64,000 nucleotides of DNA, from the NCBI GenBank assembly GCA_028023455.1, contig JAQFVV010012573.1, positions 560,001 through 624,000 of the forward strand. Reading direction: 5' to 3'. This DNA is from Epiperipatus broadwayi (lineage: Eukaryota > Onychophora > Udeonychophora > Euonychophora > Peripatidae). Below, piece after piece: positions 29,001 to 44,000 of this stretch; within the stretch, counting starts at the first letter, position 1; each line of letters begins with the position of its first letter. The notes under the pieces are model-generated. The model did not search any database and was not told the DNA's origin. It saw nothing but the letters and a program-made list of their open reading frames with translations. The position numbers were made by a program, and so were the translations under genes.

Positions 29001-32000
29001 TAATTCTTGTTAAAAACAAATGTAGGTTTTTAGAATTCTTGAAAATCCATGCAATAGACTCTCAAAAATGATTCCTTCATTTTTATATGCTAAAATAAAT
29101 AGTAAATCTGTCTTTTAGTAAAATAGCTTTTGTTGCTAGGAATAATTTAACAATGTTTTTTGTAGAAGAATGTTAAAAGGGATATGGTTGATAAAACCAT
29201 TTGTCAATTTAGAATTTGAATACTAGTGAAATTTGAATTTTTTTTTTTTTCAGGAAACAGAGAATTTCCATTCAAATTTAAATTTTCCTTCAAAAAGATA
29301 AGTCAAAGCAAAAAAAAAATAAGGAAGGGCTATTTAAGGTTATTTTATATATTATAGTAGACATACAATCTTGTAAAACATAATATTGACAATCTGATAT
29401 TTTTCATCACCATGTCATGATTCAGTATTATTATAATCTTCATTTACACTATTTTTCACTGTTATTTGACTTGAACAGGATGAAGAGCTTTGTTGTATCA
29501 CTATTATTGAAATACAGAAAACAACAGATAAATGAAAATGACCGAAAAGTTGATACTAGGCATATGACAGTGCTCAATCTTATTTTCTTCTTTTTAAGAT
29601 AAGGCCAATCTTGGTTACTGATAATAATTAACAAAATATCATTTGATTTTTTAGTTTAAACATTGTCATTAAAACATTCAATTCAAGGTACTATGACGTT
29701 GCTTTTCTCGGAGAAAGGAATCTCTGAGCCACTATGCCCAGAGAAACCTATTAGCCACCTTACCTTCCTTTTCCATTTCATATCTTGTTTTTCCCATGTT
29801 CTTCTCTATTCTGTTCCATCCTGTTTCCACAACATTATCTTTGTGCACTCTATGGCCTTTATATCTAAATCCCCCTTATCCTTATCCAACCCCAGCATAA
29901 ACACCAAGAACCCACTTTCCGTATAGACACTTTGTTTATATTTATTCTCCCATAACTTCATTATCTGTACCCTTTCTGCATGTAAGCATTTACATTCAAT
30001 TAACAGATCACCCACTGCCATATCTGACCTTGCCACGCATAGTATGCGCTCTACAGAGAGCCTAACCAATGGTAGGATTTTACACATTTACACATTGGCC
30101 ATACTTCTTTTTACCCTTTGGCCATGTTTACACATTGTTTGTCCACATGTTTACACATTGGTTAGCAGCAATGAGTGCTCAATTCGATCAGATAAGATAA
30201 GGAATCTGGACTAATCCAGTTCTGAAGATAATGTCAGATATGACACCCACATTTCTCCATTTATGTGTATATTCCCTTGTTGCTAACGATCCTGTTCGAG
30301 CCTTAAACAGTAAACTACTTTCCTTGCTATTATCATAAATTAACTCACACCCAATATTCTGTTTACTTCTATATATTTAAACTCTTTTTACTCTCCATAC
30401 TAGTTCTCCATCTCTCCCCTATTTTTTATTAATGCATCTATTCGTCTATTATAATATGTTGTTACAATTCTCCTAACCCAAATCATCTCATCTTTTGTAA
30501 AAGTATATTGACATAAAGTCATTATTCAAATCTTCTGCATACTGTACTACTTTTGTTATTATCCTTTACTCATAATCCAATTAAATACTATTTTGGCTAT
30601 TCTCTTAATACCCATAAATTGCAATCTACCAAACCTTTTCATTTTGCTTTTTGCATCGCTCATATAAAAACTTGACAATCCCATTTCTCTTTGAATTGCC
30701 TCTTTTGCCATCCACAAATTTGCATCTAATGCATGTCTTCCTACTTTCTTTGTATTTTTTCTAAGTAATCTAACACCCTTTTAGTTACACACAACACATT
30801 GTTACCATAAGCTAATCTTGCTACTGCCACTCCCTGCCATACAATTCTTGATACATCATATTTATTACATGAAAACTCTGCTAATTTTTTAATCAGTTCC
30901 TTTCCTTTCTTTGCTTCACTTATCAATTTTTTCTCCTATTCATCCAAGCAATTTCTCTGATTACTTAAGACAATTCCAAAATAGTTATACCTATTTACCA
31001 CATTTAATTTTATATCCCCTAATAAAAAATTTTTCTCTTCTCTTTCCTTAGCATTTATTATCATTACTTTTGATTTTTCTTCACTAAATTTAATCCCCAT
31101 TTCTTTACCAACCCTTGGCAATTGTCTTCAACATAACTTCCATATCTTCCCCATTTTCTGTGCCTAAGAACATATCATCAGTAAATAAAAGACCTCTTAA
31201 TATATACACTCCCTTGCCATCTGTTAATGGTATTTCTACCCCTCTTCCTAGACTTTCTATTGCTCTCTCCATTTCTCCCAAATATAACAAAAATAAAATG
31301 GGTGATATTGGGCATCCTTGCCTTAGTCCCACCCCACTTTTAACTCTGATTCTATATTTCCTAATTGATACGTATAGTAATTATTGTCATACAATCTTTT
31401 AATAAGATCCACTAAAGCTCCATTCATTCCCAAATTTACTAAACAGACTTATAATCTATTTTTATTTATTCTATCAGATGCCTTCTCTATATCTATAAAG
31501 ACTATATATAACTGTCTATCTGTATTCCTGTTCATATCTGTAAGTTGTGTGACTACAAATAAACTATCTCCTATATGCCTATCCGATCAAAAACCACCTT
31601 ACATTTCTCCCACTATATTATTCTCTTCCATTTACTTTGCCACCCTTCTTGCTATCATATACAAAAACTTTATATAAAATTGATGTTACCTCTTTCAGTC
31701 TATAATTGTTTAAATTTCTATGATCCTTAGCCTTGCCTTTAATTAATAGTCTTACTCTTGTATTATTTCAGCTTTCTGAAATTTTCTCTTCTGTGCCATC
31801 TTATTAAACATGAAGAGAAAATTAATTTTTTCTCCTATTTCTTAAATTCATCACTATCTCTGCTGCTCATTCATCTAAACTTCTTGCCTTTTCACTTTTC
31901 TGTAAATCTAATATTTCTATTACTAAATGGGCTTTGAATGTTCCATCATCAGATTTTCAATGAAATGGATGGCTGAAGAGTTGTGGGTTGGAGTAGTTTA

Positions 32001-35000
32001 AAGCCTGTCCATTAAAGTATGAAGATTGGCTATCTTAATATAAAGCCGAGCACTGGTTGTATATATGTGTGGAGATAGTAATTAGGACCAACTGATGATT
32101 ACTGTTTTAGCATGAAATACATATATTGGTGATTATTTATCTTTTCAACATGTGTGTGATCAGGTGGGTCAGCAATATGAGATGGCATGGAAAGTTGTGT
32201 GAAAGTCTGAATTCGAATCCCTTAAATATTACATTATATGTGCAGGTGTGTGTAAGCCTATACAGTCTATTAAATTAAATGCTTTTATGTATCACTCTGT
32301 CCTTCACGTCTATTATCTTTTCTATATCCATTACATACTTATTTAAGATTGTCTCTAATTCTTCTCTAGACCTACACACTTTTTCCTCATTATTTAGTAA
32401 TACTATTTCTCTCTCCCCTATATTCCTTCTTTTAATATATTTCTAAATTTTTTTATTCCCATCTCTTTCCAGCTTTTATTAATATCCTCCAATAATTTAC
32501 TATTTAATTTCATTCTCTCTATATAATTATCTATTTTAGCCAACTTCTTTTTTTAAAAAATATTTTTCCCATTTAATAATGACAACTTTTTCACTTTCTT
32601 CTCTGCATGCTTTTTTCCTCTTTCTTACATTTTTACTAATTCTTACTTCTCTATTACTTTTATTCTTCTGTATATTGTCATCTAAAATCCTATTTGCCAC
32701 ATTTTCTACTTTACTACACCAGTCCTTATATTCATTCCTAACAAACTCTTTCATGATTTCTACTTTTATTTTATATTCTTCTAACATTCTTATTCTTTAT
32801 TCTCAATCCACATCTTTCACCATCCTTTCTACTTTTATTACTATTTTCAATCACATTACTAAGCATTTCTATTATAAAGAAATTATGATCACTATTACAT
32901 GCTCTAACAAGTGATGTGATGCACTGTGACTTCTCCTTATACAGAGTAAGGAATCTCTCAGCAACTATGCCCAGAGAAACCTGTTAGCCACTTTACTTTC
33001 CCTTTCCATTCCCTACCCTAAGTTTTCCCATATCCTGCTCTATCTCATTCCCACAACATAATCTTTGTCAACTTCATAGCTTTTATATATAAATTCCCTT
33101 TATCTTTTCCCAAATCCAGCATAAAAATCAATAACCCACTTTCTGTATAATCACTTGCCTTTTATTTATTCTTCTACAACTTTATTATTTGTATTCTTTC
33201 TATTTTCAGGCATTTACATTAATTAACTGATGCCTAATATTTTCTATGCCTTCCTTACACAACTTGCAGACTAAATCACCCATGTTTTTCCATTTACATG
33301 TATAATCCCTGTAACTAAAGATCCCATTCTAGCCTTAAACAGTAAACTACTTTCCTTGCTATTATCATAAATTAATTTGCACCCAATATTTTGTTTACTT
33401 CTATAAATATTTAAACTCTTTTTATTCTCTATGTTCTACATCTCTCCAATTTCCTATTCTTTATTAATGCATCTATTCTTCTATCCCAATCCTTACCACT
33501 ATAACACTCTACAATTCTCCTAACACAATCATCTCATCTTTTGTACAAGTATACTGATATAAATTCTTTATCCAAATCTTCTGCATACAACATTACCTTT
33601 CTCTCTCATCTTGTTACCTGTCCTTTATTCATAACCCAATTAAATACTATTTTAGCTATTCTTTTATTACACATAAACTGCAATCTACCAAACATTTCAT
33701 TTTGATTTTTTCATCCCACATATAAAAACTTGACCATCCCATTCCTTCTAGAATTGCCTCCTTTGCCATTCACATTACTGCATCTAATGCAAGTCTTCCT
33801 ACTCATCTTTGTACTTTTTCCAAGTAATCTAATACTCTTTTACTAACACATAACGCATCGATCGTTATCATATGTTAACCCTGCTACCGCCACTCCCTTC
33901 CATACAATTCTAGCTACGTCATATTTATTATGTGAAAACACTGTTAATTCCTTTATCAGTCTTTTTTTTTCTTTGCTTCATTTATCAATTTTTTCTTCCA
34001 TTCATCCAAGTAATTTCTCTGATTACTTAATAAAAATCCCAAAAGTTATATCTATCGACAATACTTAACTTTTTATCCCCCAATAAAAATTCTTTGTCTT
34101 CTCCTTCTCCAGTATTAATCATCATTACTTTGGATTTTTTTTCACTAATCTTAATCCCCATCTCTTTATCCACTCTTGTGCATGTCTTCAGCATAACTTC
34201 CATATCTTCCCTTCTTTCTGCACACAAAAAGACATCATCTGCAAATAAAAGACTGATAATGTATATACTCACTTGCCACCTATTAATGTTATCTTTATCC
34301 CTCTTCCTAATCTTTCTATTGCTCTCTCTCCATTTCTCTCAAATAGAATAAAAACAAAATAGGTGACATAGGACATCCTTGCCTTAGTCCCACTCCATTT
34401 TTAATTTTAACTGATTCTATATTCCTTAATTGATACATGTAGTAATTATTTTCATATAATTTCTTAATAATATCCACTAATGCTCTATCAATTCCCAAAT
34501 TTACTAAACTTACCCATAATCTATTTCTATTTACTCTATCATACCCATTCTCTATATCTATAAAAACCATATGTAACTGTATGTCTGTATACCTACTCAT
34601 ATCCATAAGTTGTGTAGCTACAAATAAACTATCTCCTATACACTTATCCGATCGAAAACCTCCTTGCATTTCTCCCCCTATATTATTTTCTTCCATCCAT
34701 TCTTCCAGCCACCATATATAAGAAAACTTTATATAAAACTGATGTTACTGCTACCGGTCTATAACTGTTTAACTTTTTATGATCCTTAACCTTTCCTTTA
34801 AATAATAGTCTTAATCTTGTATTACTCCAACTACCTGAAAAATCTCTCTTTTGTGCCATCTTATTAAAACACAATAATAATTTTATTTTTGCCCTATGCC
34901 CTAAATTCATTACCGTCTCTGCTGCCCATCCATCTAAACCTCTTGCCTTTCCACTTTTCAATTTCTTCCACGCCTCATTTAGTTCATTTTCTGTAAACCT

Positions 35001-38000
35001 AATATTCCCATTACTACATGCGCTATCACTGTCCTTCACATCTAACATCTTTTCTATATCCATTACATACTTATTTGATATTATCTCTAATCTTCTCTAG
35101 GGCTACTCTCTACTCCCTCACCATCTAATAATACTATCTCTCTTCTATATTCCTTCTTTTAATGTATTTCCAAAATTTTTTACTCCCAGCCTTTCCACTT
35201 TTATTAATATCCTCCAACAATTTACTATTCAATTTCATTCTCTCTATATAATTATCTATTTTAGCCAACTTCTTTTTTTCTAAGTCCTTTTCCCATTTAA
35301 CACTAACATCTATTTCACTTTCTTTGTTCTTAATAACACACATTCTTCTGCATGCTTTTTTTCCTTTCTTTTACACTTTTACCAACTCTCATTTTTTATT
35401 ACCTTTATTCTTCTGAATATTCTCACCTAAAACCCTATTTGCCATTTTCTCTATTGCATCATACCAGTCCTTATACATATCTCCAAACAACTCTTCCATG
35501 GTTTATTCAACTTTTATTTTATACACTTCTAACTTACTCTTATCATTCACTTTCCATCCACATCTTTCACTATCATTTCTACTTTTATTTCTATTTTCTA
35601 ACATATTACTAACTATTTCTATTATAAGGAAATTATGATCACCATTACATACTCTCTCTTCATTATCAAACATTCCATCCATTCTTCTTTTTGATAATAT
35701 TGCAATTTAAACCCCCCCCCCTTTATAAGTTTCCTGAAATATATACTCCACTTCCTTATTTTCCTAAATGCAATCCATCTTTACTATATAATTCCCTCTT
35801 TCCAATAAAACAATCCCACACATCCACAAATATAACATTATTTTTGTCACACAATTTTTCAATCTCTCATTTATAGAACATGCCCTATCTAACAAATACC
35901 TCTTATCAAATCTTGGTAATAATCCAACTACTCCTACACTCTTCCTTTAATCTTACTCAAATTCCTAATCAAATTTACATACTCATCTATTAGTCTCTCT
36001 GATGATTCTGACAAATTATTAGTCCCTACTATAACCTACACATCTCTACTACCTTGCTTTTTTATTTTATTTGCTACATTCCTAATTCTAGCTCCAGGCA
36101 AACATACTTTTACATATCTGTTTCTATTTTCCCTTGCAATTACATGCCCACATTCTCTAATTAATGAATCTCCTATCAACAACAGCAGCACTCTACTCTA
36201 GCGCCATCTATAGTAAGTATTGGTTTTAGCTTTCCCAAGTCCTTATTGTAAAAGCAAAAATCAGTAAACAGTCTGAGGATGGATATTTAAATACCCTATG
36301 ATCTGGTAATTAGTAATTCCTCAAGCTTATCATGAACAGCATTAGGATAGCAGAGAGCTGCTTTTATTTATATCATTGATAAGTCAAAGATAAATTATAG
36401 AAAAAAAAAAACTAATTAAAATAATTTTTAATAATTGATTAATATAAAAAAATAAATATTTTTTTTTTAAATTCATGCATATAATTAACTGACAAATACA
36501 TTTTTTACAATTACACCAGGAAATTATTGCTCAATATAAAATCAATCTAAATCCATATTATAAGAAACTAAATACTCATAGTCAATTCCATAAATAATGA
36601 ATACTTAGATATGATAAATGCTTATAAAAATGATAAATTAATCTAAAGATTTATCACAACTGCCCATATTTCTGCAATTAGTGAATTTTACAACTGATAC
36701 ATATCAAACCATAAACACAGATTATAATAAACCCAAAACTCTTGGTAACAATTTAAATTTAGAAAATATACCAATAACTTTTTTTTTATATTACACTAAA
36801 GATTTTCCAAAATAGTTAAAATTTCATTCAAAAAATTAATTTCTTGAAAAATATTTTTCAATCTCTCTCACTATATCTTTTTTCTGAACTGGAATGATAC
36901 TTCCTGTTTTCGCATTTATTTATCACTTATTAAATCTTTCGAAATGTGAAAAAAACAAAACAAACACACTGCATTTACTGTTATTATTTTTAAAAAGCAT
37001 TTTATCAGCATCATATATGATAACTGCAATCCTAAGTCAAAGGATCATTAAGTAACTAAAAAAGTGTTTATAAATATATGTATGTATAATAAAGATAATC
37101 CTTTGTTAAAGTAAATGTAACAAAATATACACGTGTATATATATATATGCTTTGATGAAGTAAACAATGAATATAAAATAAAGTATAAATACAATTTAAC
37201 CTGTTACATTTCCAAGCAGAATATCATAATCATATTACTAAATGCATACAAATATTATTACAAGTGCTATCTTGTAAAAATTCCATCTTACATTTTCCAA
37301 TAATTACTTAATTGGCCAATGTTCGATCATTTATTTATTATATTATTGTAATTAGAAATGTACTATACCTCTTTTATTTTTCTCTTTCAGTCCTCTCACT
37401 CAACACTAACTAGTTTAACTCTTTGCAGATTAAAAATAGGTCCATGCCCTTTTCATGATCTAGAAATATAAATATCTGTACAGTATTTTCTTTAGTTTTT
37501 TGATATATTTTGCTGAATTATTCTTGCAGTAATATTAGCTTGGAATTCATCAATAATACAGAATTGAATATCTGAATTATTGTATATAGAATATCATATA
37601 TAATTTGCAGAAATTCTGCTTTATCAATTTTAACTTTAACATTATTTATTAAAGTATTTAAATTAACTGAAGCCAGAATTAAATTTTGATTACATATTTA
37701 AAGCAATACAAGAAATATACTATAGCAACCCAGGGATTATTATTTTTTATACTTTCAATTTTCCACTTCATCTTATAATTAAAATTTCTAATTAAGCTAT
37801 TTTTATTATATCATTAAAATTAGATATAATAAAAATAGCCTTGACTAATATTAAAAATTTTTATAAAAAAAGAAAAATTGAAAGTATAAAAAATAGTATG
37901 TCTTGTGTTGCTGAGCTATATATTCCTTGTATTATAATAAAAAATAAATTTGTAATCAAAGTTTTAATGTAGGTTTCAGGATATCAGCTAATTTAAATAG

Positions 38001-41000
38001 ACTGACAAATAATGTAGAAGATAAAATTAATAAAGCAGAATTTCAACAAATTATATATGCTGTTCAATATAATACTCCAAGATTTTTAGTTATATATTGT
38101 AGTAAATCTTGAAGTAATATTACTATGAGAATAAAGCAGCATAAATATTCTTATAATAGAGCTAAAGAAAATTCTATACAAATGTCTGTATTTCTAGATC
38201 ATGAAAAAGAGCATGGATATACTTTTGATCCGTAGAGAGTTAAACTAGTTTGAATAGTGTGAGATGACCAAAAGAGGAAAATAAGAGAGACATGGTATAT
38301 TGCTAACTATAATAATGTGATAAATAAAAAATCGAAGTTTCCAATTAAATAATTATTGAAATTTGTAAAGTGAAGTTTTAATAAAATAGTACCTATTTTA
38401 ATATAATTAAAGCAGTATTTGTGTACATTTAGTAAGAATCACAATGCTCTGGATAAAAATGCATTAGACTAAATTGTACTTATATTTTATATTCATTATT
38501 TATTTCATCAAAACATATATATGCAAATATTTTATTATATATACATACATGTAAAACAAGTCTTTTTTTCTGAATTTTGTAACTATAATAGATAAATGTA
38601 TATAAACCCATACACACATACTTTCAATTTAACAAATCTTAACAGGTTAGTATTAAATAAGTTACTCTACACACCTAAATTATCAAAATTTAAAGCAGGT
38701 GCTGAAAAAAGGCTTTTAATGTATAAAATTATTATTGATTATATATATAGCTATTATAAAGAATTTATTATTATTTTCTGATTATTAATTTAAAAAATCT
38801 ATTCTTAACTGTTAATGATTGAAAACTACAGATAAATTTATGTATGATATTGCTAAAATTTTATACTGTCTACTTTTATAAACTGACATTTAATCACAGC
38901 CCCTTGAGCAAGTTTCCCAGGCTGTGTATAAAATCGCATATTAACACAAACTGCAATGCTACTTACTCTGTTGAATCCTGAGCCAATCGCACTACAAGCC
39001 CAGCACAAATACCAGTTACAATAGGGCTAAAACCAATGGTGAAATCTAGATCTATATTCTTTGATTATGAAACCAAGCATGGTTGCATATTCAAACTCAC
39101 CCTCACTTGCATTGTTTGCCCTGAGAGAAATGACTCAAAACACAATGTCAAAGAGACCTTGCTTATCGCCAATAATATGAAAGCTATCAATAAGAAAGAC
39201 TCCTGCATCCCTTTTTCAAAAAAATGGATTATGTAAATCAACTCATTTACATTTTATAATCAATGCACTGTAAATCTTCTATAAATCATATAATTCTCTC
39301 GAACTGTTACTGCTATGATTAGGACTACAAATTAGTTGAAAGCATGCTTAGCATATTATGTTAAACCCAATAAATAGGCTTTTCTTAATAGTATTGAATT
39401 ATATTGTTTTAAGAAAAGTTAAAATATTATTTTGAAATTAATGGAACTGAAAATAACTATTATTTGAGAGTTAGAAAAAATAAATAAATTATATTTTACT
39501 TACAAGCTGATCTTTAAACTTTGTGTAAGAGAATCTTGATGGTTGAATTATCATATGACGCTTCTCTGACATCATGCGAATTTGTGCTAAATTTTAAAAA
39601 AAATTGTTGAAAAGTATAATACTCAAATAATGAAAAAAAAAAAAAAATAAACAAAATTTTAAAAAAGATAATTAATTATATTTTAATTATAATTTTACCA
39701 TAACACTAAACAATTTAAAAAAATATATAAAATAAAATGCTACCTTAAAAAAAACTTTGTGATTGTGTTTGAGTGTATACTTAAATAACGTTAATACCAT
39801 TATTGGTTTCTAAATCTTTCTGGTTTGACAATTTTTTTTGAGTTTAAAAAGATTATATAACTATAAGCATGCAATACATTCCAGGTTTATAGTGAATTTT
39901 ACTATGATTACAAAATAAAGTAAATTTTTAGAAACTTAGGCAACTATTAAAAATATGTCCTATATATCATTCTAAACATTTGTTTGTATGCTAATACAAA
40001 ATTTCTGTGATGAAAAAAAAATAGTTTTTTTTTTTTTTGCACTTTTATTTTGTATAAATGTGAAATAATACAATAATAATTAATTTTAATATTTACTGGA
40101 TATACTTTACAAATATAATAAGTTCTAAATATTACATTTATTTTTATAATCAATACAGTATGTTAGTAATAAAAACATTTACCAACTAGTTCTTTTATTT
40201 CTTTGTTTTCTTCTAGTAAAATTGATGCCAACTTTTATTGATATTTAGCATGTGATTTTTTTTTTAAGCTAGTTGTGTAAAAACATTTACAAAAGCAATA
40301 TACATAATCCATTAACATGTGTTTTAAAATTTTTGTAAAAAAATCTTTTTTATTTTTTTTGTTTTTCAGTTGCTATTTTGCAGGGTAGACTAATTTAAGC
40401 CTAATATATATTTTTTAAAAACTAAGTTTTTTTTAATCAATCATATTTTAAAAGGTCTCTCTATTACTACTATTTTCATCCCTGAATCAACAATGACTAT
40501 TTGAATATAAACATTTTAACATACTAATTTATTAACAGTTGTTAATTGTTCAATTACTATCAAGTGTCAGTGTCTTCTATTTTATAGTGCAGAAAATACT
40601 ATTTAGAAACAAATCCTTCAAGTTTTAAAAAAAGATTTTAATTTAGAACAACAATTATTATTTAAGCCATTTACATAATATCTGATTTCAATTTAATATT
40701 TAATTTTCTGATTTAATCTTATACTGATATAATACTTTTATATATAGGTTACCAACTTATCAATATAATCTCCGAAGTCAGAAGTTGGAGATATTTTCTG
40801 GTTTTATCAACAACTGCACATACTCGGAATCAGCATGAAAATATATAAGCCAATAGTAATTCATTTATGACCCAATGTATATAAAAGAATTGAATATAAA
40901 TATTATACACTCATATGTTTTTACCAAATAATAATATTTATATTATTTTTCTTTAAAAGAATACAGCACCCATTTTGGCGCCCCATGCAATGTGACACTC

Positions 41001-44000
41001 TGGCTCTGTGCTCCCTTTCATTCATGCCATCCACCAGTTTTATCATCTTCAATCAATATTTCACAATTATTTTTTTTTAATTCAGAGAATTTTGGACTTG
41101 TGCTAACCAAAGATACAAAGTAAATTTTAAAATGTTTATTGTAGTCCAAATTTAAGTTTTAAAGAAAGTTATAAAGTACGAGTGACCGTTTTTAGCATTT
41201 ATTTTATAAATACTGTGACTAAACTTTGGAATATTATAACAAACTCATACAAGATATTAATAAATTATAAAGAAAATTTGATTAAATGTAACAGCAAAAA
41301 TTGAAATACAAAATGATAAGAATATAATGCAAAATAACTACATGTCTAAACTTTGCAAATCAGCTTTGTAGGGATTATTTTGTAATTAAAATAAAACAAG
41401 AATTTAAAAATAAATGGGACACTTAAATTGTCTTAATTTTGTACATAAGGTAATAATTCTTTAGAGGTGCCTAAGGAAGTGTTATAAAATCTATCAGATG
41501 AATTTTTTTTTTTATAATTATTTTTAAACCTAATATTCAATGGGTTTTCAAATAAAATCCCAATAATGAAAGTACTAGAAATTAAAAAATTATAAATTAT
41601 CTCAATAAATCATTAATAAAGATGAATATGTAATGGATGAAAGTAATCATAAATTATATGCTTTTGATAGAAATAGTTTTTTTAAAAAATTCAAGTTTTT
41701 TTTTAATCAATCACATTTTAAAAAGTCTCTAGTATTACTATTTTTAATCCTGAATCAACAATGATTATCTGAATTGAAACATTACATGTGGAAAAATTTC
41801 TATTGAAATGCATTTTTCCATAGATATATAATCTTTTTTGTACTTATTTTGCCAACAATATAAACAGATCAATCACTAAACAATAACAAATTGGTGCATT
41901 GTACAAATATTTACACTTCATAATTTATTATTTCAAAATATAAAGTCAATGTTCTACTTTTGGCATGCAGCTGATATATCAAATAAAACACTCAATATAA
42001 TCTTTTTTTCATTTCAATAATACAAGGAATCAATACTGGGTGTAATAAAATAATGTATTTTATAGATAATTTTTTTCTTTGATCAATTAGAACAGCTTTT
42101 AAAGTTTAATTCCATGCATACATTCAATTTTAAGAGCCCATTTTTGCTCAAAAAAAAAAAAAAAAAATTCATAATACTGCTGTGTTCCAAGGAATAATTC
42201 TGTAACACCTGCCGAGATCACATCAATACTTTTATTAAATAGACAAACATAAATAAAAACTTAACAAGACACGTTTATTTAAATGCAATAAATATAATTA
42301 AAAGAATAAATGATAAGTAGAATTCACTTTGTACTCTTCAAGATGATTACAATAAACGGTTACATGAAAATAGATTATTGACACACAACAATGAAATATA
42401 TATAGAGAGACTCCATATATCTGTTCTTTAAAATTTTGCTTCAGTTTTTGCACATAGATATTATAACTTACATACATGATAATTTCCTCATCTTAAATTA
42501 ACCAGCCTTTACTATTGCTAAATGATTCAATATATATCAACAGTTAGCCCACACATGCTAGTCTTATAGGTTATTTTATATATCAGTCCTACTTTCATAA
42601 TATGGGCTTATTTGGATACATTATTTATGATATGTATGTGTATGCTTAAATGCACATACATATATAGGTATAAACTTAAGGAGAAAATAATATTTACTAC
42701 AGGTCTTAACCACAAGCTTATGCTTTGGTCCCTACTATCGCATTTTTACACGCATATTCTTGAGGTTATAGCCTTAGTAAATATTACTTACATAATCAAT
42801 GTGCGTTTAAATAAATTTATAATTACAACTTTAATGAGAAAATTTAATAAGTTTAATAAATTAAAGAATTTTAAAAAATTAATTATTTTAAAAAGTAAAA
42901 GATTTATAATTTTTAAATATTAGAAAAAGATTACTTTCTAAAAAATAATAAGTCTAATTAATGAGGATAGAATACATCGTTGATGAAATAAAACAAAGGA
43001 ATATGTGTTTAGATTTCCTTCATAAGATAAACTGAAATAACTCATTAATTAAAGTCAAATAATGATGTAAATTCTTGAATAGAGCATTGAAATAAAGAAT
43101 CACCTGAGTGGATGGATGGGAGTATGAGCCAATCAACTTCAGGGATAAAAACAATGAATGCCTCAATACGAATTGGATCAAGAATACTACACTTGATTCT
43201 TGGAGCTTCATCTGTGCACATGGACATAAGCTAGAGCAGAATGTCTCCCTTGGCCAAGTGCGGAGAGCTGGCCTCCGAACGTGGGAACAGCCAGCTAGGA
43301 CTCTTAGAGGTCATATTGATCTACATTATTATTTATGTATGCCTTCAGACCTTATTATATAACATAATCATATGTATGTAAATAGTTAAAACACTATTAA
43401 TTATCATTCATTAAATTATCTAATATTTAACTGCATAAATGGTGATTTGTATTTTTGGAAAACGCCCTATTAGATTAGCTAGACATAGCAATTGGTGCAA
43501 TCAGTCTTGATTCAATCTCTTCATCAACTAATATTAAACAGTTAAATTTAGGTAAAGGAACAATTAGGCAATGCAAATAGCAATCGGTGAATTTGATGTC
43601 AGTGAGGCAAGTAGTTGGCCCCTGTATGTTTAACAAGGGGAAAAATATTTATTAATTAATAAAGTTGAAGACAATAAGTATAAGATTGCTTCATTATTAT
43701 GCTTTGCTGTAAAAGGAGTTATTGAGATAGCCACAACAGGTACAGTGAACCTCTAGCTTCTGAAGATTGTACATATGATCAGGTTAAAGAGCATTGGTCA
43801 AATCATTTTAACCCTCTAGGAATGTCGTTAGATTGCAATTCCGAACCTAGAATAAAGGTTGGGATGAAAGTATAAAAGATTACGATAATGCTCTTCTTAA
43901 TTTAGCAAAGAATTGCATCTATGGATCTTTCCTAGATGAAACCCTAGTAGAACAATTTCTTAATGATATGTGTAATGATAGTTTACGATAACAATTATTG

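Larger units (their letters stand above)
25687..39503 (-). other. NDUFB5 intron 2 (about 13.8 kb)
   Basis: This intron holds an RT fragment, a SINE palindrome, two LINE copies and an inverted Penelope-like pair, listed separately. I see only AT-rich sequence in 25700-26280, 27200-28880, 28980-29690, 36250-37120 and 38540-38880. Confidence 0.85.

Noticed and set aside
35352-35612. Plus-strand ORFs of 60-111 codons across 29.6-36 kb (for example 35352-35612, 32579-32914, 31384-31677)
   Set aside because: They are antisense shadows of the minus-strand LINE copies, rich in Ser/Leu/Phe from complementing Lys/Glu codons.
43108-43362. 84-codon ORF at 43108-43362 and the minus-strand ORFs at 43020-43227 and 55151-55378
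   Set aside because: They lie inside the LTRs of element Y and are not conserved between the two LTRs as reading frames.
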